Below, piece by piece: positions 48,647-59,955 of a stretch of DNA of 64,000 nucleotides (the stretch's first letter is position 1; each line of letters opens with the position of its first letter). Under the pieces are notes generated by a model. The model did not search any database and was not told the origin of the DNA. It saw only the letters and a program-made list of their open reading frames with translations. Source of the DNA: Pseudomonadota bacterium (GTDB lineage: Bacteria; Pseudomonadota; Gammaproteobacteria; Burkholderiales; Ferrovaceae); NCBI GenBank assembly GCA_021796835.1, contig JAKABO010000005.1, positions 41,174 through 105,173 on the forward strand, in the 5' to 3' direction. The position numbers were made by a program, and so were the translations under genes.

Positions 48647-50305
48647 TCAACCTCTGGATGGGCCAAACAGGGTATCCCGAATATGTCGGATCAAACCGCC
48701 GGTGGAACCGTCATGCACGGACATCGTTCCCTGTTCCGACAGTTCTGGTTCGATGGAACGTGCCAACTGTTTGCCCAATTCCACGCCCCACTGATCAAAG
48801 GTATTGATGTTCCAAAGGGTGCCCTGCACGAAGGTACGGTGTTCGTACAGCGCCAATAGGCCACCCAGCGTATGGGCCGTGAGTTCCTCGAAAAGGAGTG
48901 TATTACTGGGACGGTTGCCAGGGAAGACCTTATGGGGAAGCAAGGCTTCCAGGGCCTCTCCGGACATGCCTTGGGCAAGCAGTTCCTGACGCGCTTCTTC
49001 CTTGGTCTTGCCGCGCATGAGGGCTTCGCTTTGCGCCAGAACATTGGCGGTCAATACCCGGTGATGTGTCCCCAGAGGCGCACGGCTGCGCAAGGGAAGA
49101 AGAAAATCGGCCGGGATCAGGTGGGTGCCCTGATGCAATAACTGGTAGTAAGCGTGCTGTCCGTTGGTGCCTGCCCCCCCCCAAACCACTGCTCCGGTCG
49201 CATAATCCACCATTTCGCCGTCCTGAGTGGCGGATTTCCCCGTGCTTTCCATGCTGACTTGTTGAATATGCGCGACAAAACGTTCCAGCCCCTGATCATA
49301 GGGAAGAATGGCGTGGGTCTGGGCATCAAAGAAATTGATGTACCAGAGACCGATCAGTCCCATCAGAACGGGCAGGTTCCGGGCCAGTGGCGCGGTTCTG
49401 AAATGCTCGTCCATTTCATGAGCTCCTGCCAGCAACTCATTGAATTTATCCATTCCTATGCCCAATGCAATGGAAAGTCCGATGGCCGACCACAGCGAAT
49501 AACGTCCGCCGACCCAGTCCCAGAATCCGAACATATGCTGAGGGTCGATGCCAAAGCGGCGGACCTCGGCCTCATTTGTCGAGAGGGCCACAAAATGTTG
49601 TGCGACATACCGCTCCTGTTGCGCGGTAGCCAGAAACCAACTCCGTGCCGAATGGGCATTGAGTAAGGTTTCCTGGGTGGTGAAGGTTTTGGAAGCCACC
49701 ACGAAGAGGGTCTGGGCGGGGTTCAGGGACTTCAGTGTGTAGGCCAAATGTGCGCCGTCCACATTGGAGACATAATGAACCCGCGGTCCCGTACAATCGG
49801 CAGGAAGGGCGGCCATGACCGATGCCGGCCCCAGATCGGAGCCCCCAATGCCGATATTGACCACATCGGTGATGGGACGTCCGTCATAGCCGCGCCATTC
49901 CCCCGAACGAACCTGATTGACAAAGATCTCCATGCGTTTCAAAACCTGTTGTACTTCGGCGCGGATGTCTTGTCCCTGTACCTTCAAGGGTGGGGCATCC
50001 TGCCCCGCACGCAGGGCCACGTGAAGTACGGCCCGATGTTCTGTCCGGTTGATGAGATCGCCTGCAAACATTTTCTGGATGGCCTGCGGCAGATTGGCTT
50101 GTCGGGCCAGACTCAGGAGTAGATCCAGGGTCTCGGCGGTAATGAGATTCTTTGAGTAATCCAGAAAGAAGGGCCCGGCACTGGCACTGAACCGATCAAA
50201 GCGGGCCGGATCCTCGGCAAATAACTGGCGCAGGGTAAGGGGCGCAAGGGCTGCACGGTGCCTGGCCAAGGTTTGCCAAACAGGGCTATTCGTCAATGCG
50301 GACAT
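48647..50305 (-). CDS. pgi: Glucose-6-phosphate isomerase
   Basis: Pgi interconverts glucose 6-phosphate and fructose 6-phosphate, linking glycogen to central metabolism. The start at 50305 follows GAGGAG at good spacing and gives 552 residues; the longer frame to 50356 would overlap glgB. Clear motifs are VNIGIGGSDLGP, VASKTFTTQETL, GRYSLWSAIGLS and the C-terminal NTFDQWGVELGKQLA. The gap from glgB is 31 bases. Confidence 0.95.
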   Translation of the reverse strand: MSALTNSPVWQTLARHRAALAPLTLRQLFAEDPARFDRFSASAGPFFLDYSKNLITAETLDLLLSLARQANLPQAIQKMFAGDLINRTEHRAVLHVALRAGQDAPPLKVQGQDIRAEVQQVLKRMEIFVNQVRSGEWRGYDGRPITDVVNIGIGGSDLGPASVMAALPADCTGPRVHYVSNVDGAHLAYTLKSLNPAQTLFVVASKTFTTQETLLNAHSARSWFLATAQQERYVAQHFVALSTNEAEVRRFGIDPQHMFGFWDWVGGRYSLWSAIGLSIALGIGMDKFNELLAGAHEMDEHFRTAPLARNLPVLMGLIGLWYINFFDAQTHAILPYDQGLERFVAHIQQVSMESTGKSATQDGEMVDYATGAVVWGGAGTNGQHAYYQLLHQGTHLIPADFLLPLRSRAPLGTHHRVLTANVLAQSEALMRGKTKEEARQELLAQGMSGEALEALLPHKVFPGNRPSNTLLFEELTAHTLGGLLALYEHRTFVQGTLWNINTFDQWGVELGKQLARSIEPELSEQGTMSVHDGSTGGLIRHIRDTLFGPSRG

Positions 50306-50336
50306 TTCTTTCTCCTCGAAGCATGAAGGGAGGGAC

Positions 50337-52520
<2,184 letters not shown>

Positions 52521-52552
52521 GATTCATCCCTGTCATTTTTTTACAAAGGATT

Positions 52553-52564
52553 CCATTATAATGG
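52553..52564. promoter_or_regulatory. Palindrome CCATTATAATGG between glgB and glgC
   Basis: This 12-base perfect palindrome contains TATAAT on both strands (52557-52562 plus, 52555-52560 minus), 32 bases from glgB and 59 from glgC. It could be the -10 of one or both divergent promoters, or an operator. No good -35 lies on either side. Confidence 0.35.
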
Positions 52565-52623
52565 TCTGGAGTGCGCAACGATATTTCATTTCGTGATTGT
52601 TTTTTTTCTCAACAGGAGTTCGC

Positions 52624-53907
52624 ATGAGCCCCCGTGATATTGCTTCTGAACGATTCATCAGCGTACTGACCAAGAACACCATGGCCCTCATTTTGGCAGG
52701 GGGGCGGGGTTCCCGCCTGAAGGACCTGACCAAGTGGCGAGCCAAGCCCTCCGTCCAGTTTGGGGGAAAGTTCCGAATCATCGATTTTCCCCTCTCCAAT
52801 TGCCTCAATTCCGGGATCCGTCGTATCGGGGTCGTGACCCAGTACAAGGCCCATAGCCTGATCCAGCACATCCAGCATGGATGGAGTTTTCTGCGCGGCG
52901 AATTCAATGAATTCGTGGAACTGCTTCCGGCCCAGCAGCGCATGCAGGAGGAGTGGTACAAGGGGACCGCAGATGCGGTCTACCAGAATCTCGATATTCT
53001 GCGTGGACATGCGCCTCGCCACATCATCATTCTGGCCGGCGATCACATCTACAAGATGGACTATGGAAAGTTGCTGGCGGCTCATGTCAGCACGCAGGCG
53101 GACATGACCATTGCCTGTCTGACGGTACCCATCGAGGAAGCCTCGGCCTTTGGTGTCATGACGGTCAATACCGAAGGAAGGATCGTGGCCTTCGATGAAA
53201 AACCCGAGCATCCCAGTTCCCTGCCGGGGGATCCCAGTCGGGCCTTGGCCAGCATGGGGATCTATGTGTTCAGTGCCGATTTCCTCATGGACCAGTTGAT
53301 CCGCGATGCAGAGGACAGCACTTCCACCCACGATTTTGGCCATGATCTGATTCCCTGGCTGGTCCCTCGCCACCGCGTCTTTGCCCAACCCTTCGAAGAA
53401 AGTTGCGTGTGCGAACCGGACACTGCCCCCTACTGGCGTGACGTAGGGACGGTGGATGCTTATTGGGATGCCAACATGGAAATGACCAAGGTCGTTCCCG
53501 ACCTCAACCTCTATGACAGGAACTGGCCAATCTGGACCTATCAGGAGCAATTGCCCCCTGCCAAGTTCGTGTTTGATGAGGACGGGCGACGGGGGTACGC
53601 CGTGGATTCACTGATTTCCGGTGGAAACATCATCAGCGGGGGCGTGGTACGTCGCTCCGTACTGTTTTCTGATGTTCACGTCAATGCCAATGCCCTGGTG
53701 GAAGATGCCGTGATCCTGCCGAATGTTCGGATAGGCAAGGACGCACGGTTGAAACGGGTCGTGGTCGATCGTGGCTGCATCATCCCCGAAGGGTTGGTGG
53801 CTGGCGTGGATCCGCTGCAAGATCGGGAGCGTTTTTATGTTTCGGAAAACGGGATCACGCTCATCACCGCCGAAATGCTCAACCAACGCAATTATCACCC
53901 CGGCTGA
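52624..53907 (+). CDS. glgC: Glucose-1-phosphate adenylyltransferase
   Basis: GlgC makes ADP-glucose, the committed step of glycogen synthesis. The ATG at 52624 after AGGAG gives 427 residues. The nucleotidyltransferase motif [16 protein letters not shown], the [19 protein letters not shown] segment, the GTADAVYQN segment and the [13 protein letters not shown] sugar-phosphate region ([13 protein letters not shown]) are all clear. A left-handed beta-helix C-domain follows. The N-terminal R/K residues used for allosteric control in the family are present. It starts the plus-strand glgC-GH57-GH57 unit. Confidence 0.95.
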   Translation: MSPRDIASERFISVLTKNTMALILAGGRGSRLKDLTKWRAKPSVQFGGKFRIIDFPLSNCLNSGIRRIGVVTQYKAHSLIQHIQHGWSFLRGEFNEFVELLPAQQRMQEEWYKGTADAVYQNLDILRGHAPRHIIILAGDHIYKMDYGKLLAAHVSTQADMTIACLTVPIEEASAFGVMTVNTEGRIVAFDEKPEHPSSLPGDPSRALASMGIYVFSADFLMDQLIRDAEDSTSTHDFGHDLIPWLVPRHRVFAQPFEESCVCEPDTAPYWRDVGTVDAYWDANMEMTKVVPDLNLYDRNWPIWTYQEQLPPAKFVFDEDGRRGYAVDSLISGGNIISGGVVRRSVLFSDVHVNANALVEDAVILPNVRIGKDARLKRVVVDRGCIIPEGLVAGVDPLQDRERFYVSENGITLITAEMLNQRNYHPG

Positions 53908-53915
53908 TTTTGTCC

Positions 53916-55625
53916 ATGACTGAAGAAACGCGTACCCTGAAACTCATCCTGTGCTGGCACATGCACCAACCGGATTATCGCAACGCTCTGACCCGGGAAT
54001 TTGAACTGCCCTGGACCTATCTGCATGCCCTGAAAGATTATACGGACATGGCGGCTCACCTGGAGCGCTACCCGAATCTGCCGGTAGTGGTGAACCTGGT
54101 TCCGTCTCTGATGGATCAGTTGGTAGATTATGCAGAACAATTTCATTCGGGGACTTGGCGTGACCCCCTCCTGCGCTGGTTGGTCACCCCTTCGCTGGAA
54201 GATCTCTCAATGGCAGAACGCCATGCTCTGATCGGCACTTGCCTGCGTTGCCATGCCCCCAAGATGATCGATCCCTTTCCGGGTTATGCCCGATTGCGCG
54301 ACTGTATCCAACGCTTCCAGAAAGATGGTGTAGAGCCCGCAACCTACGTTTCTGGACAGTTTCTGGCAGACCTGCTGGTTTGGTACCACCTTGCCTGGAC
54401 GGGGGAAAGTCTGCGCAAGACGGTTCCACTCCTGGGGCGCCTGATGGCGCAGGGGGAGGGTTATACCCTGGCGGATCGGCAAGCCCTGAATGCGTTGGTC
54501 GGCGAAACACTGAGTTCGATTTTGCTGCGCTATCGAGCACTTCAACAGTCAGGACAAGTGGAACTGTCCACGACCCCCAATACCCACCCCATCCTTCCTC
54601 TCCTTCTGGACTTTGCCACAGCGCGGGAAGCCGTGCCTCATTTGGCCTTGCCCCGACATTCTCGTTATCCGGGAGGAGAAAACCGGGCTGTCGATCATAT
54701 CCGGAAAGCGTTCGATGCCTATCAGGGACAGTTTGACCAGAATCCGGTCGGATTCTGGCCGGGAGAAGGAGCCCTGTCTACCGCCACTCTGGAGATGTTT
54801 GCCATGCAGGGTCTCGCCTGGACCGCCAGCAGTGAAAACGTTCTGGCCAAGACCCTGCGTTTATCCTGGGGACAGGAAACCCTGCCTAAAGAACAGTGGC
54901 TTTATCGACCCTATCTGTTCAAAACCGAAGGCCATGAGTTGCGGGTTTTTTTCCGGGATGACCAACTTTCGGATCGAATCGGATTTGAGTATGCACAATG
55001 GGATGGTAAAAATGCGGCCGAGGACTTCATTCGCCAACTGGAAATGATTCTGGAATCCACGCCCGAAGATCAGGATCCCGTGGTCACGGTCATTCTGGAT
55101 GGGGAAAACGCCTGGGAATACTACCCTTACAACGGTTACTATTTTCTTGATTACCTCTATCAAGCGCTGGATTCTCACCCTGTGATACGCCCCGTCACCT
55201 TTTCTGCCCTGTGCCAGCAGCCTGATGAAATGGACTTGCCTGTCCTAAAGCAAGTAGTGGCGGGCAGTTGGGTTTACGGATCCCTGACCACGTGGATGGG
55301 TAATCACGACAAGAATGTGGCCTGGGACTTGCTGGTAGAGGCCAAAATGGCCTGTGATCGCGTGCTTCCCACCCTGTCTCCCGGGCAACAAGATCAAGTC
55401 ACCCGTCAACTGGCTGTCTGCGAAGGGTCGGATTGGTTCTGGTGGTTTGGGGATTACAACTCGGCTGAGAGTGTTCAATTATTTGACCGCCTTTATCGCC
55501 TGAATTTGACGACCCTCTATCAACTCCTTTCCCTCGATCCACCTCGTATCCTGTCCCTTCCCTTCAGTCGGGGAAGTCGTGGCCAGGAAGCGGGAGGAGC
55601 CATGCGCCGTAATATCCATCCCTGA
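53916..55625 (+). CDS. GH57 glycoside hydrolase (alpha-amylase/amylopullulanase-like)
   Basis: This GH57-family enzyme acts on alpha-glucans, probably trimming glycogen. The ATG at 53916 gives 569 residues. GH57 motif 1 reads HMHQPD (15-20). The nucleophile is Glu284 in FWPGEGALS and the acid/base is Asp395 in ILDGENAWE. The layout resembles the COG1449 group of amylases and amylopullulanases. It has no signal peptide, so it acts in the cytosol. It lies nine bases after glgC; the exact bond cut (1,4 or 1,6) cannot be told. Confidence 0.87.
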   Translation: MTEETRTLKLILCWHMHQPDYRNALTREFELPWTYLHALKDYTDMAAHLERYPNLPVVVNLVPSLMDQLVDYAEQFHSGTWRDPLLRWLVTPSLEDLSMAERHALIGTCLRCHAPKMIDPFPGYARLRDCIQRFQKDGVEPATYVSGQFLADLLVWYHLAWTGESLRKTVPLLGRLMAQGEGYTLADRQALNALVGETLSSILLRYRALQQSGQVELSTTPNTHPILPLLLDFATAREAVPHLALPRHSRYPGGENRAVDHIRKAFDAYQGQFDQNPVGFWPGEGALSTATLEMFAMQGLAWTASSENVLAKTLRLSWGQETLPKEQWLYRPYLFKTEGHELRVFFRDDQLSDRIGFEYAQWDGKNAAEDFIRQLEMILESTPEDQDPVVTVILDGENAWEYYPYNGYYFLDYLYQALDSHPVIRPVTFSALCQQPDEMDLPVLKQVVAGSWVYGSLTTWMGNHDKNVAWDLLVEAKMACDRVLPTLSPGQQDQVTRQLAVCEGSDWFWWFGDYNSAESVQLFDRLYRLNLTTLYQLLSLDPPRILSLPFSRGSRGQEAGGAMRRNIHP

Positions 55626-55636
55626 ACGAGTCCGTC

Positions 55637-57646
55637 ATGCCCAAAAAAATTGCTTTTCTGATGGGGGTCCACGCGCATCAACCTGTGGGCAATTTCCCTT
55701 CCGTCCTTGCCGATGCCCATCAGCGTTGTTATGGCCCTTTTTTGCGTTTGATGGCCCGCTTTCCGGAATTTCCCTTTGCCCTCCACGTCAGCGGTTGGTT
55801 GCTGGACCAATGGTTGGACCATGATCCGGAAGATATGGAATTGCTCAAAATCATGGTAAGGCGTGGGCAGGCAGAACTCTTTACGGCAGGTTATGCCGAG
55901 CCGGTGCTGGCCGCCATTCCCGAAGCGGATCGACGGGGTCAGGTGCAATTCCTGTCCCAACGGATTCACGATTGTTTCGGGGTGAAACCCGGTGGTTCCT
56001 GGCTCACCGAACGGGTCTGGGAATCTTCTGTGGTATCCGCGCTGCACCAGAGCGGGGTGCGTTACGTCACGGTGGACGACTATCATTTTCTTTGTGCCGG
56101 TGTGCCCGCAGAGCGCCTGAATGGCTATTTCACCACGGAAGAGGGCGGAGAGAGACTCGATATATTTCCCATTGCCGAGGGACTGCGCTACCGTATTCCC
56201 TTCACACAGGCCAACGAAGTCGTCAGTTATCTGGAGGGCATGGCGCGGGACGATCGAATGGAAGCTGCGATCTATTTCGATGACATCGAAAAATTTGGCA
56301 TCTGGCCGGAAACCTATGAATGGGTCTATGAAAAGGGATGGCTGGAACAGTTCATCCAGGGAGTTCTCAATTCCCCCTTCATCGAACCCATGACCTATGC
56401 GCGCTACCATGCCCAGAATGCAACCCGGGGGCCGGTCTATCTGCCTACCACTTCGTATATCGAAATGAATGAGTGGACCCTGCCCGCCCAGGCCGGAGAA
56501 CACTATGCCCATCTGGTGGAACGGGCGCGGAATGAGCAGACTTATGGTCAGGATCGGCCATTTTTGCGTGGCGGGATCTGGCGAAATTTCATGATGCGTT
56601 ATCCAGAAGCCAATCATCTGCACAAACGGATGCTGGGCCTGTCCGCGCGCTTCCAAGCCCTGCCTGCGCTACAGCAAACTGCTGAGCGCCGTCGTCTGCT
56701 GTACGAAACCCAGGCCAATGATGCCTACTGGCATGGCTTGTTCGGGGGACTTTATCTTCCGCATTTGCGGCGCGCCCTGTATCACGCCCTGTTACAACTG
56801 GAGGCCGATCTCGACCGGCATCATCCGCGCCCCGCGTTGGCGCGCTACGATCTGGACCTGGATGGTCATGAGGAAATCGTTCTCCAGAATGGGCAGATTC
56901 AAGCGATCATCGCCGGCAATGGGCCGGCCCATGTACTGGAACTGGACGTCTATGAACTGGCCCATAATTTTGCCGATACGCTGACCCGTCAGCGGGAGCA
57001 TTATCATGCCAAAGTTCTGACTCAACCCGATGTATCCTCTTCCACTGGCCTCAGTAACCCTCACGAAAGGGTCCAGTTCAAACATCCTCTGAGTGCCGGG
57101 GATTTGGTCTTCGATTCGACCCGGCGCGCGCTGTTCACCGATTACGCACGAAGGGATGGAGAACGATGCTTGCTCGAATATGATGAGATCCGGGCGGATG
57201 AAACAGACTCAGGTGTGAAATTTCTGGGCCGGACGCAGGGGGCTCGTAAAGAGATTTCCCTGCTGGCGCAGGCCCTGCTGGTCCGTTATGAGCATCCAGA
57301 CCCTGTCTTCTGGTCAACGCTGGAGATTGAACTCAATCTGGTCATGCCCAGTTGCGATGGTCCGGCAGGTCGTTTTGAATTCAATGGAGAAATTCCCGGG
57401 GGGTTTGGCCAGGATATCGAACTCAACGGAGTGACCCAGTTGGTTCTGCGCGATGAGGTCCTGGGAGGAGGGGTGACCGTGGGGTGCAACATGCCCTGTC
57501 GGGTTACTTCTCGTCCCTGCCATAGTGTTTCCCAGTCGGAAGCCGGTTTCGAGAAAATCATGCAGGCCGTGACATTGATCTTTACCGATTTTTCTGCGCC
57601 CGTCCAGAACCTGCTGATGACCCTGACGGCCTGGCCAACCTCATGA
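55637..57646 (+). CDS. GH57 4-alpha-glucanotransferase (Thermococcus type)
   Basis: This enzyme transfers maltooligosaccharide units and could process glycogen-derived oligosaccharides in place of MalQ. The 669-residue protein has motif 1 GVHAHQPVGN and the nucleophile Glu125 in SWLTERVWE. An acid pair Asp215-Asp216 lies in FDDIEKFGIWPE. The C-terminal half matches the DUF1925/DUF1926 domains of the Thermococcus litoralis enzyme. Some close relatives were named alpha-amylase. It is 12 bases after the first GH57 gene and convergent with the MgtC-like gene. Confidence 0.88.
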   Translation: MPKKIAFLMGVHAHQPVGNFPSVLADAHQRCYGPFLRLMARFPEFPFALHVSGWLLDQWLDHDPEDMELLKIMVRRGQAELFTAGYAEPVLAAIPEADRRGQVQFLSQRIHDCFGVKPGGSWLTERVWESSVVSALHQSGVRYVTVDDYHFLCAGVPAERLNGYFTTEEGGERLDIFPIAEGLRYRIPFTQANEVVSYLEGMARDDRMEAAIYFDDIEKFGIWPETYEWVYEKGWLEQFIQGVLNSPFIEPMTYARYHAQNATRGPVYLPTTSYIEMNEWTLPAQAGEHYAHLVERARNEQTYGQDRPFLRGGIWRNFMMRYPEANHLHKRMLGLSARFQALPALQQTAERRRLLYETQANDAYWHGLFGGLYLPHLRRALYHALLQLEADLDRHHPRPALARYDLDLDGHEEIVLQNGQIQAIIAGNGPAHVLELDVYELAHNFADTLTRQREHYHAKVLTQPDVSSSTGLSNPHERVQFKHPLSAGDLVFDSTRRALFTDYARRDGERCLLEYDEIRADETDSGVKFLGRTQGARKEISLLAQALLVRYEHPDPVFWSTLEIELNLVMPSCDGPAGRFEFNGEIPGGFGQDIELNGVTQLVLRDEVLGGGVTVGCNMPCRVTSRPCHSVSQSEAGFEKIMQAVTLIFTDFSAPVQNLLMTLTAWPTS

Positions 57647-57660
57647 AACGTGCCGATTTC

Positions 57661-58947
57661 TCAGAACATTCCGAGGCCGAAGAGCAGGGTTGCGCTGCCC
57701 AGTCCCAATAATTTCAGAAAAATTCCCCAATTGCGCGCGCGGTTTCCAAAAACCAGGGTATATCCGCCTTCCAGCATGATATTGCTGCCGGCCGCCATGA
57801 TCAACGCGCCCGCACTCTGCGCGAGGGACAGATCATGACGGGAATTGTTGAGCAACGACATGATGAATGGGTTGATATCGGTAAAACCGATCACCAGAGC
57901 CAGGATCTCTATTCCGCCCGAGCCAAAATCCTGCAGGATGAAGTGGGTCAAGGCAGTCATGAGCACGAATAGAAAAGCAAAAAGCAATGCGGTACGCAGG
58001 GCCAGAGGATTGCTGTTGGTCACGTTGTCTACGGTATCGGGCAGCTTTTTGTCTGTTTTACGCTGGCTGAGCCAGGCAAGACCCAGGGCAATCATGCCTC
58101 CGCCCAGAAGGGGCAAGGCACAGTAACGAAGCAGCATGGGCGCCATCAATAGGACCAGCAGTAACAGTCGGACGTACATCATGCCCACAGCACCCAGAAT
58201 GCCGCCATGGATCCGGGCGAGAGAAGCGGAAGGAGGGGCCGAGGCCCGAGCCAAAACCACAATGGTGGCTGTGCTGGAGTAGATACCCCCGAGTAGTCCG
58301 GTCACCAGATAGCCGCTTCCCTTGAACACATAGCGACGCAACAGGTAACCGGCATAGGAAATGGCGGAAATCACGACGACCGCCATCCATACCGAAAAGG
58401 GGGTGAGGGGCAAGTTCTTGAACGGATATTCCTTGGGCAGGAGCGGGAGGATCACTGCGGAGAGCAGCAGGAACTTGGATAAGGTCAGCAATTCCAGGCG
58501 ATCCATGGTCGCAATCAGGTGATGGGTCAAGGGGCGCGCGCCCAGGACCAGGACCACGGTGACAAAAAGCAGGATCAGGAACCAGAGCGGAAACAGTTGA
58601 GCGCTCGGCCCATAGGTATAGACCAGCATGCCGATCAGGAATTGGTGGATGCCTTTCTGACCCGCCTGCAATTTATGGTGGTAGAACTGCACGAATAACG
58701 CAATCAGAAACAACATGCCACCGAGATAAAGCAGACCGGCCGGGTTCAGAGTGTAGAGAAGAAATCCCAGTGCCGCGATAAAGGCATAGGTGCGGGATGA
58801 CCCCATGGCCAGCGGATGTTCCAGATGACGGGTGAGAAGGTATTCTCGGAATTCCAGTCCGGTTAAAAACCCCAGACAGACCACCAGCAGAAAATGGGTG
58901 CCGAGTTGGGAGGACAATTCCAGAAGGAACAGATGAAGTTGGGACAT
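57661..58947 (-). CDS. MgtC/SapB-DUF4010 membrane protein
   Basis: The ATG at 58947 gives 428 residues with about 11-13 hydrophobic segments. The N-terminal part matches MgtC/SapB (CLGFLTGLEFREYL, SSRTYAFIAALGFLLY). The C-terminal part matches DUF4010 (GGIYSSTATIVVLARAS; GFTDINPFIMSLL). The role is unknown; MgtC itself affects ATP synthase and magnesium or acid stress, but this fusion class has not been tied to that. An upstream TTG at 58962 is unlikely. It is divergent from the DUF6502 gene. Confidence 0.85.
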   Translation of the reverse strand: MSQLHLFLLELSSQLGTHFLLVVCLGFLTGLEFREYLLTRHLEHPLAMGSSRTYAFIAALGFLLYTLNPAGLLYLGGMLFLIALFVQFYHHKLQAGQKGIHQFLIGMLVYTYGPSAQLFPLWFLILLFVTVVLVLGARPLTHHLIATMDRLELLTLSKFLLLSAVILPLLPKEYPFKNLPLTPFSVWMAVVVISAISYAGYLLRRYVFKGSGYLVTGLLGGIYSSTATIVVLARASAPPSASLARIHGGILGAVGMMYVRLLLLVLLMAPMLLRYCALPLLGGGMIALGLAWLSQRKTDKKLPDTVDNVTNSNPLALRTALLFAFLFVLMTALTHFILQDFGSGGIEILALVIGFTDINPFIMSLLNNSRHDLSLAQSAGALIMAAGSNIMLEGGYTLVFGNRARNWGIFLKLLGLGSATLLFGLGMF

Positions 58948-58998
58948 GACCTGAAATGACAACCGTTGAAAATCTGTTAAAATGCTAATTAGTGAACA

Positions 58999-59026
58999 TT
59001 GACAAATCGTAAAACCACCCTACTAA
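58999..59026 (+). promoter_or_regulatory. Candidate promoter for the DUF6502-DUF5666 pair
   Basis: A consensus -35 TTGACA (58999-59004) is followed 16 bases later by TACTAA (59021-59026), a weak -10. The first gene starts 19 bases later, so the leader would be very short. Confidence 0.35.
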
Positions 59027-59044
59027 CCAGCCAATTCATCCGCC

Positions 59045-59947
59045 ATGGGCAGACCGCCGCGTCAACTTCCCTCCCCAAGCCCGTCCAGCGCCACGCTTCC
59101 TGCTGCCGAGGATACGCTGGAGGCCGTGACCCACATCATGGCTCCAATGATACGCTTGCTCCTGTCCTGCGGGGTGGATTACGTACGTTTTGCTGCCGTG
59201 CTCAAGCAGACCTTCATCGAACAGGCTCAAAGCGAACTCGAGGAAGCCCATTGCAAGGATACCGATTCAGCCCTGAGTTTGTTGAGCGGGGTTCATCGCA
59301 AGGATGTGCGCTATTGGCGCGAAAATGGCATGGGGGATCGGATTGCGCGAAAGGTTTCCTTGAGTAGCCAGGTATTCTCTCACTGGATACAAAACCCACT
59401 CTATCGCGATCGCTTCAAAAATCCCAAACCCCTGTTGCGTATCGGGGATGAAATCTCCTTTGAGACGCTGGTGCGTCAGATTACTCAAGATGTTCATCCC
59501 TACACGGTGCTTTCTGAATTGGTTCGTCTGGGATTGGTGACCATCAGGAAAAAACAGGGGCAAGACTGGGTCATTCCTTCTCCACGGGGGTTTGTGCCTC
59601 CAGCGGGTTCTACCGAACTCATGGAACTATTTTCCGGCAATCTGGGAGACCATGTATCCGCCGCCGTCAGCAACATCAAAGGTCATGGGCCCCGTCTTGA
59701 ACAAAGTGTCTTCGTCAGCGGATTGACTCCAGAATCTGCGGCCAAACTTGCCCAACTGTCTCAGAAACTCTGGTCTCAGGTGCGTAGCGAAATGATCCGC
59801 GAAAGCAGTCTGCTCTACGAGCAAGATCGAAACGATCCGCAGGCCTCGTGCCGAATTCGTTTTGGATCCTATTTCTGGGACGCCCCTCTGTCGGAGTCAC
59901 CTGATGTTCAAAGGGGTGAAACTCCAGACAATGCCCCTTCCCGGTGA
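59045..59947 (+). CDS. DUF6502 family protein
   Basis: The 300-residue protein has no signal peptide or membrane segment. It begins with a disordered proline/serine stretch (about 1-22), then the core I associate with DUF6502: IMAPMIRLLLSCGVDYVRFA and LLSGVHRKDVRYWRENG. The second motif looks like part of a winged-helix or helix-turn-helix fold, and TVLSELVRLGLVTIRK fits a wing. Function is unknown; a DNA-binding role is a guess. Its stop lies eight bases before the DUF5666 start, so the two are co-expressed. Confidence 0.75.
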   Translation: MGRPPRQLPSPSPSSATLPAAEDTLEAVTHIMAPMIRLLLSCGVDYVRFAAVLKQTFIEQAQSELEEAHCKDTDSALSLLSGVHRKDVRYWRENGMGDRIARKVSLSSQVFSHWIQNPLYRDRFKNPKPLLRIGDEISFETLVRQITQDVHPYTVLSELVRLGLVTIRKKQGQDWVIPSPRGFVPPAGSTELMELFSGNLGDHVSAAVSNIKGHGPRLEQSVFVSGLTPESAAKLAQLSQKLWSQVRSEMIRESSLLYEQDRNDPQASCRIRFGSYFWDAPLSESPDVQRGETPDNAPSR

Positions 59948-59955
59948 GTCCTTCC

